From assembly GCA_964515055.1 (NCBI GenBank), contig CAZEUG010000003.1, forward strand, positions 51,091 through 115,090: a DNA stretch of 64,000 nt. Direction: 5' to 3'. Position numbers and translations under genes: made by a program. The DNA comes from QAMX01 sp964515055. Lineage in GTDB: Bacteria; Bacillota; Clostridia; Oscillospirales; QAMX01. Positions 1 to 8,037 of the stretch are shown here, piece after piece. Within the stretch, counting starts at the first letter, position 1, and every line of letters starts with the position of its first letter. The notes below the pieces were generated by a model. That model was given only the letters and a program-made list of their open reading frames with translations, had not been told where the DNA came from and made no database searches.

Positions 1-2
1 AG

Positions 3-1250
3 GTGGAGTGCGCCCCGTTCGATAAAATCCGGGACAAGGCCCCGGCCGCCAAAGCGGAATATGCCAAGGCCTGCCGACAGCAATATAGAGAACAGGATTT
101 CACCAGTCAGCGTGCCATCGTGCAGCGCCATGGTGACCGCTTCCTCGTGCAAAACCCACCGGCTCTGCCTCTGACGCAGCACGAACTGGACTATGTCGCC
201 TCACTGCCGTATTGCCGGGACTGGCACCCTTCCTATGCGGAGCAGGGCGGCGTACCGGCAATCGATGAAGTCAAATTTTCCATCGCACACGTGCGCGGCT
301 GCTTCGGGAACTGCTCGTTCTGCTCGCTGGCCTTTCATCAAGGACGATTCATCCGGGTTCGTAGCCACGAATCTGTCCTGGCAGAGGCCAGGCTGCTCAC
401 ACAGCTGCCGGATTTCAAAGGCTATATCCACGACGTCGGCGGCCCAACGGCCAATTTCAGACAGCCGTCCTGCGCCAAACAGCAGAAGATGGGTCTTTGC
501 CGGGACAAGAGCTGCCTGGCACCGGAAAAATGCAGCGCACTGATTGTCGATCACAGCGACTACCGCGAGCTGCTGGCGAAGCTCCGAAAGGTGCCCGGCG
601 TCAAAAAGGTCTTTGTCCGATCGGGCATTCGCTTTGATTACCTGATTTATGATGAAGATGAACGCTTCTTTGACGATCTCGTGCGCTACCATATCAGCGG
701 ACAGCTGAAGGTGGCACCGGAGCACTGCTCCGGCAACGTGCTGGTCAAGATGAACAAACCGCAATTTGAGGTGTTCCGCGCCTTCAAAAAGAAATATGAA
801 GAAAAAAACCGGAAATTCGGGCTGAAACAGTATCTCGTCCCGTATCTGATGTCGTCCCATCCGGGCAGCACACTGGCGGATGCCGTGGCGCTGGCCGAAT
901 ACCTGCACCATGAAAAGATCAATCCGGAACAGGTACAGGATTTTTATCCGACACCGGGGACCATTTCCACCTGTATGTTCTATACGCATCTGGATCCCAG
1001 AACCGGGAAACCTGTCTATGTCGCGGAAACGCCGGAGGAAAAGGCGATGCAGCGCGCACTGCTCCAGTGGAAAAAACCGCAGAACTATGATCTTGTCTAC
1101 GCCGCACTCGTTCAGTGCGGACGGAGAGACCTGATCGGATCCGGTGCCAATTGCCTGATTCCGGAACGCTCAAAGCCGAAAGAAGCGCCAAAAAACCGCA
1201 GCAACGGCAAAAGAACCTCTCCCGGGCGGCTTCAAAGAGGCAGACGATGA
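3..1250 (+). CDS. YgiQ family radical SAM protein (5' end cut off by window)
   Basis: The frame is open at the left edge, so this is the C-terminal part (about 415 residues) of a protein that is usually near 600. The radical SAM cysteine motif CFGNCSFC lies near residues 100-107 of the visible part and would bind the [4Fe-4S] cluster that cleaves S-adenosylmethionine. The sequence after it (SHPGSTLADA, FYPTPGTIST) is typical of the YgiQ family, whose substrate is not established. The tail is basic and low in complexity, as is common in the family. It ends just before a promoter for the next operon, so it is probably the last gene of its own unit. Confidence 0.9.
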   Translation: MECAPFDKIRDKAPAAKAEYAKACRQQYREQDFTSQRAIVQRHGDRFLVQNPPALPLTQHELDYVASLPYCRDWHPSYAEQGGVPAIDEVKFSIAHVRGCFGNCSFCSLAFHQGRFIRVRSHESVLAEARLLTQLPDFKGYIHDVGGPTANFRQPSCAKQQKMGLCRDKSCLAPEKCSALIVDHSDYRELLAKLRKVPGVKKVFVRSGIRFDYLIYDEDERFFDDLVRYHISGQLKVAPEHCSGNVLVKMNKPQFEVFRAFKKKYEEKNRKFGLKQYLVPYLMSSHPGSTLADAVALAEYLHHEKINPEQVQDFYPTPGTISTCMFYTHLDPRTGKPVYVAETPEEKAMQRALLQWKKPQNYDLVYAALVQCGRRDLIGSGANCLIPERSKPKEAPKNRSNGKRTSPGRLQRGRR

Positions 1251-1268
1251 GAAAACCGAAGAAATCGC

Positions 1269-1297
1269 TTGCAAAAACGGAAAAGATCGTGTATAAT
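1269..1297 (+). promoter_or_regulatory. Promoter of nfnAB
   Basis: TTGCAA, a 17-base spacer and TATAAT fit a housekeeping sigma promoter. The leader to nfnA is about 65 bases and contains a small hairpin (GGGTCGTC / GACGCCC). Confidence 0.7.
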
Positions 1298-1367
1298 ATT
1301 GATTTGTGAACTTGTAGATGGGTCGTCAGAACAGACGCCCCTGTAGGATGGTAAAGAAGGACAGAAT

Positions 1368-2219
1368 ATGCAAAGATTTCAAATTCTGAAAAAGCAGCAA
1401 TTGAATGAACAGGTTGTATCGATGACATTCTATGCGCCTTACATTGCTGCAAAAGCACAGGCCGGGCAATTTATCATTTTCCGCCTGGATGACCATGGCG
1501 AGCGCGTACCGCTCACCATCGCGGACTATGACCGCACTGAAGGAACCATTTCCGTGATCTTCCAGCCGATCGGCAGCTCGACGAAAATGCTGGCCGCCTG
1601 CGAAGTGGGGGATTGTCTGGCTGACCTGGTTGGGCCGCTGGGCAACGCAACGGACATTCAGGGCGTTCGCCGCGCAATCGTCGTTGGCGGCGGTGTCGGC
1701 TGCGCCATTGCATACCCGACCGCCAAAGCGCTGAAAGAGGCCGGTGCCGATGTCACGGCGATCATTGGCTTCCGAAACAAAGATCTCGTCATTCTCGAAC
1801 AGGAGTTTTCAGCGGTCTGCAACTCGCTGAACATCACCACAGATGACGGCTCCTACAGCCGCAAGGGCTTCGTGACGGATGTTCTGCGCGAACTGCTGGA
1901 AGCTGATCAGGGCTATGATCTGGTTGTTGCCATCGGCCCGGTTCCCATGATGAAGTTTGTCTCCAAAACGACTGAGCCGTTCGGCGTGAAAACGCTGGTC
2001 AGCCTCAACCCGATTATGATTGACGGGACAGGTATGTGCGGTGGCTGCCGTGTCACGGTAGGCGGAAAAACGAAATTTGCCTGCGTAGACGGCCCCGACT
2101 TTGACGGTCATCAAGTGGATTTTGACGAATTGATGCGCCGCAACCGCTTCTATCAGGAAGAAGAAGCACAAAATATGAATCATGTTTGCCGCTTGACAGG
2201 GGGTGTCCGCCGTGGCTAA
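1368..2219 (+). CDS. nfnA: NfnA-type FAD/[2Fe-2S] subunit of ferredoxin-NADP oxidoreductase
   Basis: A 283-residue ferredoxin reductase-fold protein with an N-terminal FAD-binding barrel (RVPLTIADYD), a nucleotide-binding part (VVGGGVGCAIAYP, near residue 106) and a C-terminal four-cysteine [2Fe-2S] site (GMCGGC...FACVDGP, about residues 223-242). With the next gene it makes the two-subunit NfnAB enzyme, which in anaerobes couples NADH and reduced ferredoxin to NADP reduction by electron bifurcation. The start follows AGAAGGACAG. The stop overlaps the start of nfnB, so the two are translationally coupled. Databases also call this family sulfide/dihydroorotate dehydrogenase-like; the partner gene favours Nfn. 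Confidence 0.88.
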   Translation: MQRFQILKKQQLNEQVVSMTFYAPYIAAKAQAGQFIIFRLDDHGERVPLTIADYDRTEGTISVIFQPIGSSTKMLAACEVGDCLADLVGPLGNATDIQGVRRAIVVGGGVGCAIAYPTAKALKEAGADVTAIIGFRNKDLVILEQEFSAVCNSLNITTDDGSYSRKGFVTDVLRELLEADQGYDLVVAIGPVPMMKFVSKTTEPFGVKTLVSLNPIMIDGTGMCGGCRVTVGGKTKFACVDGPDFDGHQVDFDELMRRNRFYQEEEAQNMNHVCRLTGGVRRG

Positions 2220-3609
2220 TTCGTCCTTGAAAAAAGTGCCGATGCCGGAACAGGCACCGGATGTCCGCAATCATAACTTTGAAGAAGTCAGCAGCGGCTA
2301 TACGGCTGCTATGGCCAGGGAAGAGGCGGAACGCTGCCTCAACTGCAAAAACCGTCCCTGTGTTTCCGGCTGCCCGGTGAATGTTGCGATCCCGGACTTT
2401 ATTGCCAAAATTCGCGAAGGCGATATCGATGCGGCTTACGCCGTCATTCAGCAGAACAATGCGCTGCCCTCTATCTGCGGCCGTGTCTGTCCGCAGGAAT
2501 CGCAGTGCGAAAGCCGCTGCGTCCGCAGCATCAAAGGCGAAGCGGTCGGTATTGGCCGTCTGGAACGCTATGTTGCGGATACCATTCGTGCAAAGGGCGC
2601 TGCTGCGCCGACCGTCCCGGAAAAGAACGGCCATAAGGTCGCCGTTGTCGGTGCCGGTCCTGCCGGTCTGACCTGCGCGGGCGATCTGGCCAAGCTGGGA
2701 TACGAAGTGACCGTCTTTGAAGCTTTCCATACGCCCGGCGGCGTCCTGATCTACGGCATTCCGGAGTTCCGCCTGCCGAAAAGCATCGTCGCCGAAGAAA
2801 TCAAAAATCTGGAAGCAATGGGCGTCGAGATCATGACCGATATGATCATCGGCCGCACGCTGTCTCTCGATGAACTGGTCGAACAGGGCTATGAAGCCAT
2901 CTTCATCGGTACCGGTGCCGGTCTGCCGATGTTCATGGGCATCGAAGGCGAATCCCTGCTCGGTGTCTACTCCGCAAATGAATACCTGACACGAATCAAT
3001 CTCATGAAAGCATACCGGGAGGACTACGATACCCCCGTCAAACACAGTCGTTCGGTCGCCGTCATTGGCGGCGGGAACGTCGCGATGGATGCTGCCCGCT
3101 GCGCCAAACGCCTCGGCGCTGAAAACGTCTATGTCGTCTATCGCCGCTCTGCCGAAGAAATGCCGGCACGGCGCGAAGAAGTCAGCCACGCCGGCGAAGA
3201 GGGCATTACCTTCCTGTATCTGACCAACCCGTCGAAGATCGTCGGAGACGAGTCCGGCCACGTGACCGGCATTGTCTGCGATCGTATGGAGCTCGGTGAA
3301 CCGGATGCATCTGGCCGCCGCAGACCGATCAAAATCGAAGGCTCGGAGTTCGTGCTGGAGGTCGATGCCGCCATCATGGCACTTGGTACTACCCCGAACC
3401 CGCTGATTCGCTCCACCACCCGCGGTCTGGAGACAAACGCCAAAGGCTGCATCCTCGTCGATGATTCCATGGCCACCACACGTGAAGGTGTGTACGCCGG
3501 TGGTGACGCCGTTACCGGCGCTGCAACCATTATCCTCGCCATGGGTGCCGGGAAAAAAGCAGCCGCCTCGATTCATGAACGCCTGATGGGCGGAGAAGCG
3601 AAAAACTGA
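2212..3609 (+). CDS. nfnB: NfnB / NADPH-dependent glutamate synthase-like subunit
   Basis: The protein has the layout of the glutamate synthase small subunit family. Two cysteine clusters for [4Fe-4S] centres (CLNCKNRPC from about residue 42, CGRVCPQESQCESRC from about 90) are followed by an FAD site (VGAGPAGLTCAGDLA, near 146) and an NADPH site (VIGGGNVAMDAARCAKRLG, near 285). The GTG at 2212 is preferred because the AGGGGG ribosome site is about 8 bases upstream; a GTG at 2203 would sit on top of that site. It overlaps nfnA by 8 bases. No large glutamate synthase subunit is nearby, which supports NfnB over a true glutamate synthase. A strong hairpin follows the stop. Confidence 0.87.
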   Translation: MANSSLKKVPMPEQAPDVRNHNFEEVSSGYTAAMAREEAERCLNCKNRPCVSGCPVNVAIPDFIAKIREGDIDAAYAVIQQNNALPSICGRVCPQESQCESRCVRSIKGEAVGIGRLERYVADTIRAKGAAAPTVPEKNGHKVAVVGAGPAGLTCAGDLAKLGYEVTVFEAFHTPGGVLIYGIPEFRLPKSIVAEEIKNLEAMGVEIMTDMIIGRTLSLDELVEQGYEAIFIGTGAGLPMFMGIEGESLLGVYSANEYLTRINLMKAYREDYDTPVKHSRSVAVIGGGNVAMDAARCAKRLGAENVYVVYRRSAEEMPARREEVSHAGEEGITFLYLTNPSKIVGDESGHVTGIVCDRMELGEPDASGRRRPIKIEGSEFVLEVDAAIMALGTTPNPLIRSTTRGLETNAKGCILVDDSMATTREGVYAGGDAVTGAATIILAMGAGKKAAASIHERLMGGEAKN

Positions 3610-3636
3610 GCCTCAGCTCAATATTTTGAAAGTACA

Positions 3637-3669
3637 AAGAGGGAGTCAACCGTCGGTTGACTCCCTCTT
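3637..3669 (+). terminator. Terminator after nfnAB
   Basis: A perfect 14-bp stem (AAGAGGGAGTCAAC with its complement) with a 5-base loop. The downstream T-rich bases double as the -35 box of the next promoter. Confidence 0.85.
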
Positions 3670-3696
3670 GACTTTTCGGAAACCGTATGCTATCAT
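3668..3696 (+). promoter_or_regulatory. Promoter of the beta-helix lipoprotein gene
   Basis: TTGACT, 17 bases, TATCAT. The -35 box overlaps the end of the preceding terminator, and the start codon lies 30 bases downstream. Confidence 0.65.
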
Positions 3697-3725
3697 GAAA
3701 TAAACAAAAACGCAAGGGTGATTGT

Positions 3726-6700
3726 ATGAAACAGCTGCACAACCTCTGCCTGAAAATGGCCATTTGCCTGATGGCCTTCCTCCTCAGTATCTCATTTTTC
3801 GGCTGCGAAGCAGCTCAAACGACGCCGAAGCCGGAAACCCCGTACGGCAATGCCAATCCGCTGAACGGCGCGGGCGCAGAGCTGTCCACCGATGCCTTTG
3901 CCCTGCAGCTTCATTTGGTGACAAAGGATGATGCCGTCGAGATGACACCACAGGAGCTGATTCGGCGCCTGCGGGAAAATTGCCTGGAGCCCGGCACGTA
4001 TCTGATTCCATCCGCGGTCGAACTGTCCGGCCTTGCTGACCTTCAGCTGGATGGCCATCAAGCCGTTGTTTTTCTGGAGCAGGGTCTGCAAATGACCGGG
4101 TGCGAACGCGTGACGATTTGCAATCTCGTCTGCATCGGTTCAGTGCAGCTGAAAGACAGTCGTGATATCGTTTTGCAGCAGATGGACGTTCAGTGTGAAC
4201 AGGGTACCATGGTCGTAGACGCAGACTGCCGTAAGATCCGTCTGGCGGACTGCCGCATCACCGCTCAGTACGGTGCGGCATTGTGCAATCAAGCTGATGA
4301 CCTGACGCTCTTAAACAGCGTCATTTGCTATGGAGAAGCGGGTCTGCTCGATCAGTCTGCCAGCGGTCTCTCTGTTCGAAACTGCCTGCTGACCGGCGAA
4401 GGCACGGCCATTGAGACAAGCGGGCGGGATGTGTCCATTCGCGGAAATACCATCGAAACAGGAAAGAGCGCGACCGGCGTGATTCTGCACGGCGGCAACG
4501 TGTATGAGGCAGAAGCCGGAACACTCCGCAGAGAAGTCGAAGCAGAACCGGTTCGTTATGTGCTGCACAACGGCCTGCTTGCAGAAAATACCATCCGGAC
4601 TGCCCGGTGCGGGATTCTGCTGGACGGCGTGACCAATACAGCTGCCATCCTGAACTCCGTGACGGCCATCGAGGTGCGAAACGGCCATTCGATCTATGTC
4701 TGTGACAACGAACTCGGTGCTACGCTGACGGCAACCAATGTCGAATATCTGCTGGCAGACGGCAATCAATATCCGGAGGACGGCTATCCGCATGACCCGG
4801 TGACAACCAACCTGCTGGCACCGAGTGGCGATACACTCCTGGACGTTGATGCGCGCCTGGAATGCGGCGTAGATGAAACACTGCTGCCGCAGGTCGATCG
4901 CGACCTCTTTGTCGGAGCCGAAACCAAAACAACCGTCCGGGATGCAGCATCGCTCGAAAATAACCGAACCGTAGACGTTTATCTGTCGGAGGAAGCCGCG
5001 CAAACCGGTGCGCAGCGCGTCATTTTGCCACCGGGAAAGTATGCGGCACAGGAGACGATTCAATTCGGCGGCAATGGGTATGATGAAACGGTTGTCTATG
5101 GCTACGGTGTCTATCTCGAAAAGCCGAAGGGGCTGGAACCACACCTGAACCTTTCCGGTGTCAACGGGCTGACCGTCAAAGGTGTGACCTTCGCATTTGC
5201 ACAGCAGTCCTGCGGTCAGGTTCATGTCCTGAAAAAACTGGGCGCAAACCGCGTCCTCGTCGTGACGGGTGCTGGGATGATCAATGAATTTGGCAATACA
5301 GACCCCGCCTATTTTAACACAACCAGCATCGGCTTGCAGCGCCGCGGCACTTTCTTCGCCTCCTGCGACGCCAGCTACAGTAGCATCGCCCATTCCGATG
5401 AACTGGAACCCGGAACGATGCGAATCACGCTGGGCGGTGACCTCTACCAAAAGGTACAGATCGGCGATGTCCTGACCTGCCGAGCCTCTGCCGGCAATAC
5501 GCCGACCGTCTCCATTTACGATTGCGCCGACGTCCAATTCCGTGACGTAACCATGTACGGCAACTCGGCCTGCTTTGCCTTCTATGAATCCGACAACCGC
5601 ACAGCCACAACCTATTATCGCGTACTGAATACATCGCGGACGGGCGAATTGATTCCAGAATCGGTGTATCAGCACTACCGCGATCTGGAGGAACGCTACA
5701 CCCAGCCGGATGATGATCGGCCATTGAACCTGGAAATCTCTATGGATGAGCTGGGACGCTTCCGCGGCGCACCACCACACATCGGCTCCATGGATGCAAC
5801 ACATACAAATGCCTGCGCAGAAGGCAGCCATGCGATCTCGTGCCTGTTTGAAAACATGGATGATGACGGGACGAATCAGAAATCGATGCACGCAAGACTG
5901 CACGCCTATGAAGTGGATGAGGCCAGCCAGACCGTCACCCTGACATACAAAGGCAACCTGACAGAAGCCGGTTGGAAGGTGTATGGTCAGGAGAACCCGA
6001 ATTATCTCTGCCACGACTTCCGCGCAGGCGACCGCATCTATATCTACACCTCATCGGGACATCTGGTGTATGACGGTGTTGCCCTGACCGCCGGCGAATA
6101 TGTCGGTGACGGCAGCGGGGAGATCGGCCTCAAAAATGGAGCGATGCAGACCGGAACCTATCCGCTATATCGACTCACGGCGGCGCTGTATGAAGAAGCC
6201 GATGGTCAGCCGGTTCGGTGCTTCCACGAAGATGCCCTGCAAACTCAGGGTGCTGACGGCGCAATGGGCACCTATGCGGACTACCTCGCCAGGGACAATC
6301 GATGGGAGGCAGACTATAAAGTCCTGGTGGACAACCGGAGCATGGCTTCCGGCGGGTTTCTGTTCGATAATACCATGGTTCGAAACATTCGCTCCCGCGG
6401 CCTGCTGATCAAGGCTTCTGACGGCACGATTTCCAACTGCACGTTCCGGAATATCGGCATGAGCGCCATCGCTGTGAATTATGAAATCTACTGGGGAGAA
6501 TCCGGCATTGTTGAGAATCTGATAATCGAAAAAAACCTATTTTATCATACCGGGTATTTTGGAACGGATGAAAGCCTTTCTGTGATCAGCGTGAATGGCC
6601 TGAACAGCTCTGGGGAAGAGGATACGCTGCTGTACCAGAACATTCGAATCGCAGACAACCGCTTCATCAATCGTTCGACAGACTACTGCATTTACCTGCG

Positions 6701-6938
6701 TGGAATCAAAAAGGCGACCATTACGGGGAACTACATGGGCATCCACGGCGAAGAGGATAACCGAATGCGCGGCGGACAGGGCGTGACGCCGGTCATTTGC
6801 CTGAGAGGTGCAGTTGAGATAGAACTGAACGATAACACCTACGAGCTCTTTGAAAAAGCGTATTGTAAACCGTATCTTCAACGGCTGCTCGTCAGGGAAA
6901 ATGCATCCAAATTGTCCGGCAACGATTTTGAACGCTGA
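3726..6938 (+). CDS. Large right-handed parallel beta-helix lipoprotein
   Basis: A 1070-residue exported protein. The N-terminus is a lipoprotein signal with hydrophobic core and lipobox ending at Cys27 (SISFFGC), so it should be anchored on the outer face of the membrane. The rest is rich in short repeating strands with Asn ladders and turns (for example VRNCLLTGEGTAIETSGRD, ISNCTFRNIGMSAIAVNYE), the pattern of pectate lyase-like right-handed beta-helices. Helix-like blocks occur at about 80-340, 470-620 and 870-1050, with less repetitive inserts between. The family includes polysaccharide lyases and glycosidases; I see no diagnostic catalytic signature, so the substrate is unknown. It has its own promoter and no operon partner, and no clear terminator follows. 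Confidence 0.8.
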   Translation: MKQLHNLCLKMAICLMAFLLSISFFGCEAAQTTPKPETPYGNANPLNGAGAELSTDAFALQLHLVTKDDAVEMTPQELIRRLRENCLEPGTYLIPSAVELSGLADLQLDGHQAVVFLEQGLQMTGCERVTICNLVCIGSVQLKDSRDIVLQQMDVQCEQGTMVVDADCRKIRLADCRITAQYGAALCNQADDLTLLNSVICYGEAGLLDQSASGLSVRNCLLTGEGTAIETSGRDVSIRGNTIETGKSATGVILHGGNVYEAEAGTLRREVEAEPVRYVLHNGLLAENTIRTARCGILLDGVTNTAAILNSVTAIEVRNGHSIYVCDNELGATLTATNVEYLLADGNQYPEDGYPHDPVTTNLLAPSGDTLLDVDARLECGVDETLLPQVDRDLFVGAETKTTVRDAASLENNRTVDVYLSEEAAQTGAQRVILPPGKYAAQETIQFGGNGYDETVVYGYGVYLEKPKGLEPHLNLSGVNGLTVKGVTFAFAQQSCGQVHVLKKLGANRVLVVTGAGMINEFGNTDPAYFNTTSIGLQRRGTFFASCDASYSSIAHSDELEPGTMRITLGGDLYQKVQIGDVLTCRASAGNTPTVSIYDCADVQFRDVTMYGNSACFAFYESDNRTATTYYRVLNTSRTGELIPESVYQHYRDLEERYTQPDDDRPLNLEISMDELGRFRGAPPHIGSMDATHTNACAEGSHAISCLFENMDDDGTNQKSMHARLHAYEVDEASQTVTLTYKGNLTEAGWKVYGQENPNYLCHDFRAGDRIYIYTSSGHLVYDGVALTAGEYVGDGSGEIGLKNGAMQTGTYPLYRLTAALYEEADGQPVRCFHEDALQTQGADGAMGTYADYLARDNRWEADYKVLVDNRSMASGGFLFDNTMVRNIRSRGLLIKASDGTISNCTFRNIGMSAIAVNYEIYWGESGIVENLIIEKNLFYHTGYFGTDESLSVISVNGLNSSGEEDTLLYQNIRIADNRFINRSTDYCIYLRGIKKATITGNYMGIHGEEDNRMRGGQGVTPVICLRGAVEIELNDNTYELFEKAYCKPYLQRLLVRENASKLSGNDFER

Positions 6939-7720
6939 ACAATCGCAAAAGGGAAGTGTGATATCCATAATTCCAAACACCGAACGGCTTTGTGATGTTC
7001 GTCCTGCACCGCACATCGTAGCGGATGCAAATGCACATCGCAGCCGCCCACATCAGAAAATCACCAAAGCGTCCCTTACAAAGTCGCAGCCGCCTACATT
7101 GGGTCGGTTCCAAAGCCTCCCTTGTGTAAGCGGGACGAAGGATTGTCGTTGCTTGCGGAGTATCATTCGGTCATGGGAAACGCTGTTTTCTGTGTTCTTG
7201 CATTCAAAAATAGAAACCCGCCAGCTCCCTCGTCAAAGCTCCCTCTGACGAGGGAGCTGGCGCGAAGCGCCTGAAGGAGAGAAGACTTTTTCTGTGCTTG
7301 TCCCTTATCCGCAGTTGCCCAGCCTCTTGGCTTCCCCTCTGGGAGAGCTGTCACTGAAGGTGAATGAGAGGGCAGAATTAAACGATGCGCTCGTACAGCG
7401 CTGTGATCAGTGAAAAACGATACGCGTCTGCGGGTGCTGCGCCTACGGCGTATGGCACGGAACGCAGGAGGGAGAGAAACGTTTTTCTACAGAATCACTT
7501 TCTCCTGTAACGGCCAGTATCAGGTCGTTTCCAAAGCCTCCCTTGTGCCAGAGAGACGAAGGATTGCCGATGCCTACGGCGAAGCATTTCCTATTGCAGC
7601 CCATCGTCGGGTATCTTCCGACTGACTTCTCCTTGCCGTTCCACCCCACACACTTCATCCAACCATCACTCCTCACAATTGGAACCGCCAGACCCGTTCG
7701 CGCCAGCGCATATTACGCAA
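6939..7720. repeat. Gene-poor stretch with decayed dispersed repeats
   Basis: About 780 bases without a convincing gene. Two related blocks, 7106-7155 and 7528-7575, share CCAAAGCCTCCCTTGTG and GACGAAGGATTG. A second repeat type appears at 7226-7285 (CTCCCTCTGACGAGGGAGCT, then a GGCGCGAAGCGCC hairpin) and in diverged form at 7327-7375. A fifth fragment at about 7438-7478 has CCTACGGCGTATGGCACGG. These resemble dispersed intergenic repeats of Oscillospiraceae genomes, in several stages of decay. That likeness is from memory, not from a search. Confidence 0.55.
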
Positions 7721-7724
7721 AAGA

Positions 7725-7754
7725 AAACACCTTTGTCGATTGACAAAGGTGTTT
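7725..7754 (-). terminator. Terminator of tRNA-Val
   Basis: A 13-bp stem (AAACACCTTTGTC with its complement, loop GATT) just beyond the 3' end of the tRNA on the minus strand, flanked by A and T runs so it could work in both directions. Confidence 0.85.
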
Positions 7755-7759
7755 TTCTT

Positions 7760-7835
7760 TGGTGGACGCTAACGGGTTCGAACCGCTGACCACTCGCACG
7801 TCAAGCGAGTGCTCTACCAGCTGAGCTAAGCGTCC
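7760..7835 (-). tRNA. tRNA-Val (anticodon GAC)
   Basis: A full cloverleaf on the minus strand: acceptor GGACGCT pairing AGCGTCC, D-loop GCTCAGCTGGTAGAGC, anticodon stem CTCGC/GCGAG with loop TTGACGT giving anticodon GAC, T-loop GGTTCGAACCC, and an encoded CCA end. 76 bases long. It is a single-gene unit with its own promoter and terminator. Confidence 0.97.
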
Positions 7836-7879
7836 ATCTGATCGGGGGGGGTTAGCGTTTCAGCCGCCCAACGAGATAT

Positions 7880-7908
7880 ATTATACACGATTCTTCGTCC
7901 GTTGTCAA
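7880..7908 (-). promoter_or_regulatory. Promoter of tRNA-Val
   Basis: Read on the minus strand: TTGACA, 17 bases, TATAAT, a consensus promoter 45 bases upstream of the tRNA. Confidence 0.88.
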
Positions 7909-7954
7909 GCCCCTACGGCAAAAAAAGCAAATTTTTTTTCGTGATCTTTCGGCG

Positions 7955-8021
7955 GGTCATTCAACGCGTTGAACGGCTCCATAATTGCGGGATGTCGGCT
8001 CGCTCAACGCGTTGAATCACC
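7955..8021. repeat. Inverted repeat made of two palindromes
   Basis: Two 18-base arms, 7955-7972 and 8004-8021, are inverted copies with one mismatch. Each arm itself contains the perfect palindrome TCAACGCGTTGA, and they are separated by 31 bases. A T-rich run follows at 7921-7940 on the minus strand, so the large hairpin could end transcription of the gene at 8038-9456. It could equally be a protein-binding pair. Confidence 0.7.
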
Positions 8022-8037
8022 GGGAACAATTCTTCGT

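Noticed and set aside
2053..3576. A long open frame antisense to nfnB (about 500 codons)
   Set aside because: It lies wholly opposite a well-conserved gene, has no ribosome site, and its composition follows from GC-rich third positions on the other strand.
7106..7575. CRISPR array
   Set aside because: Repeats are few, diverged and unevenly spaced, and no cas gene is in the window.
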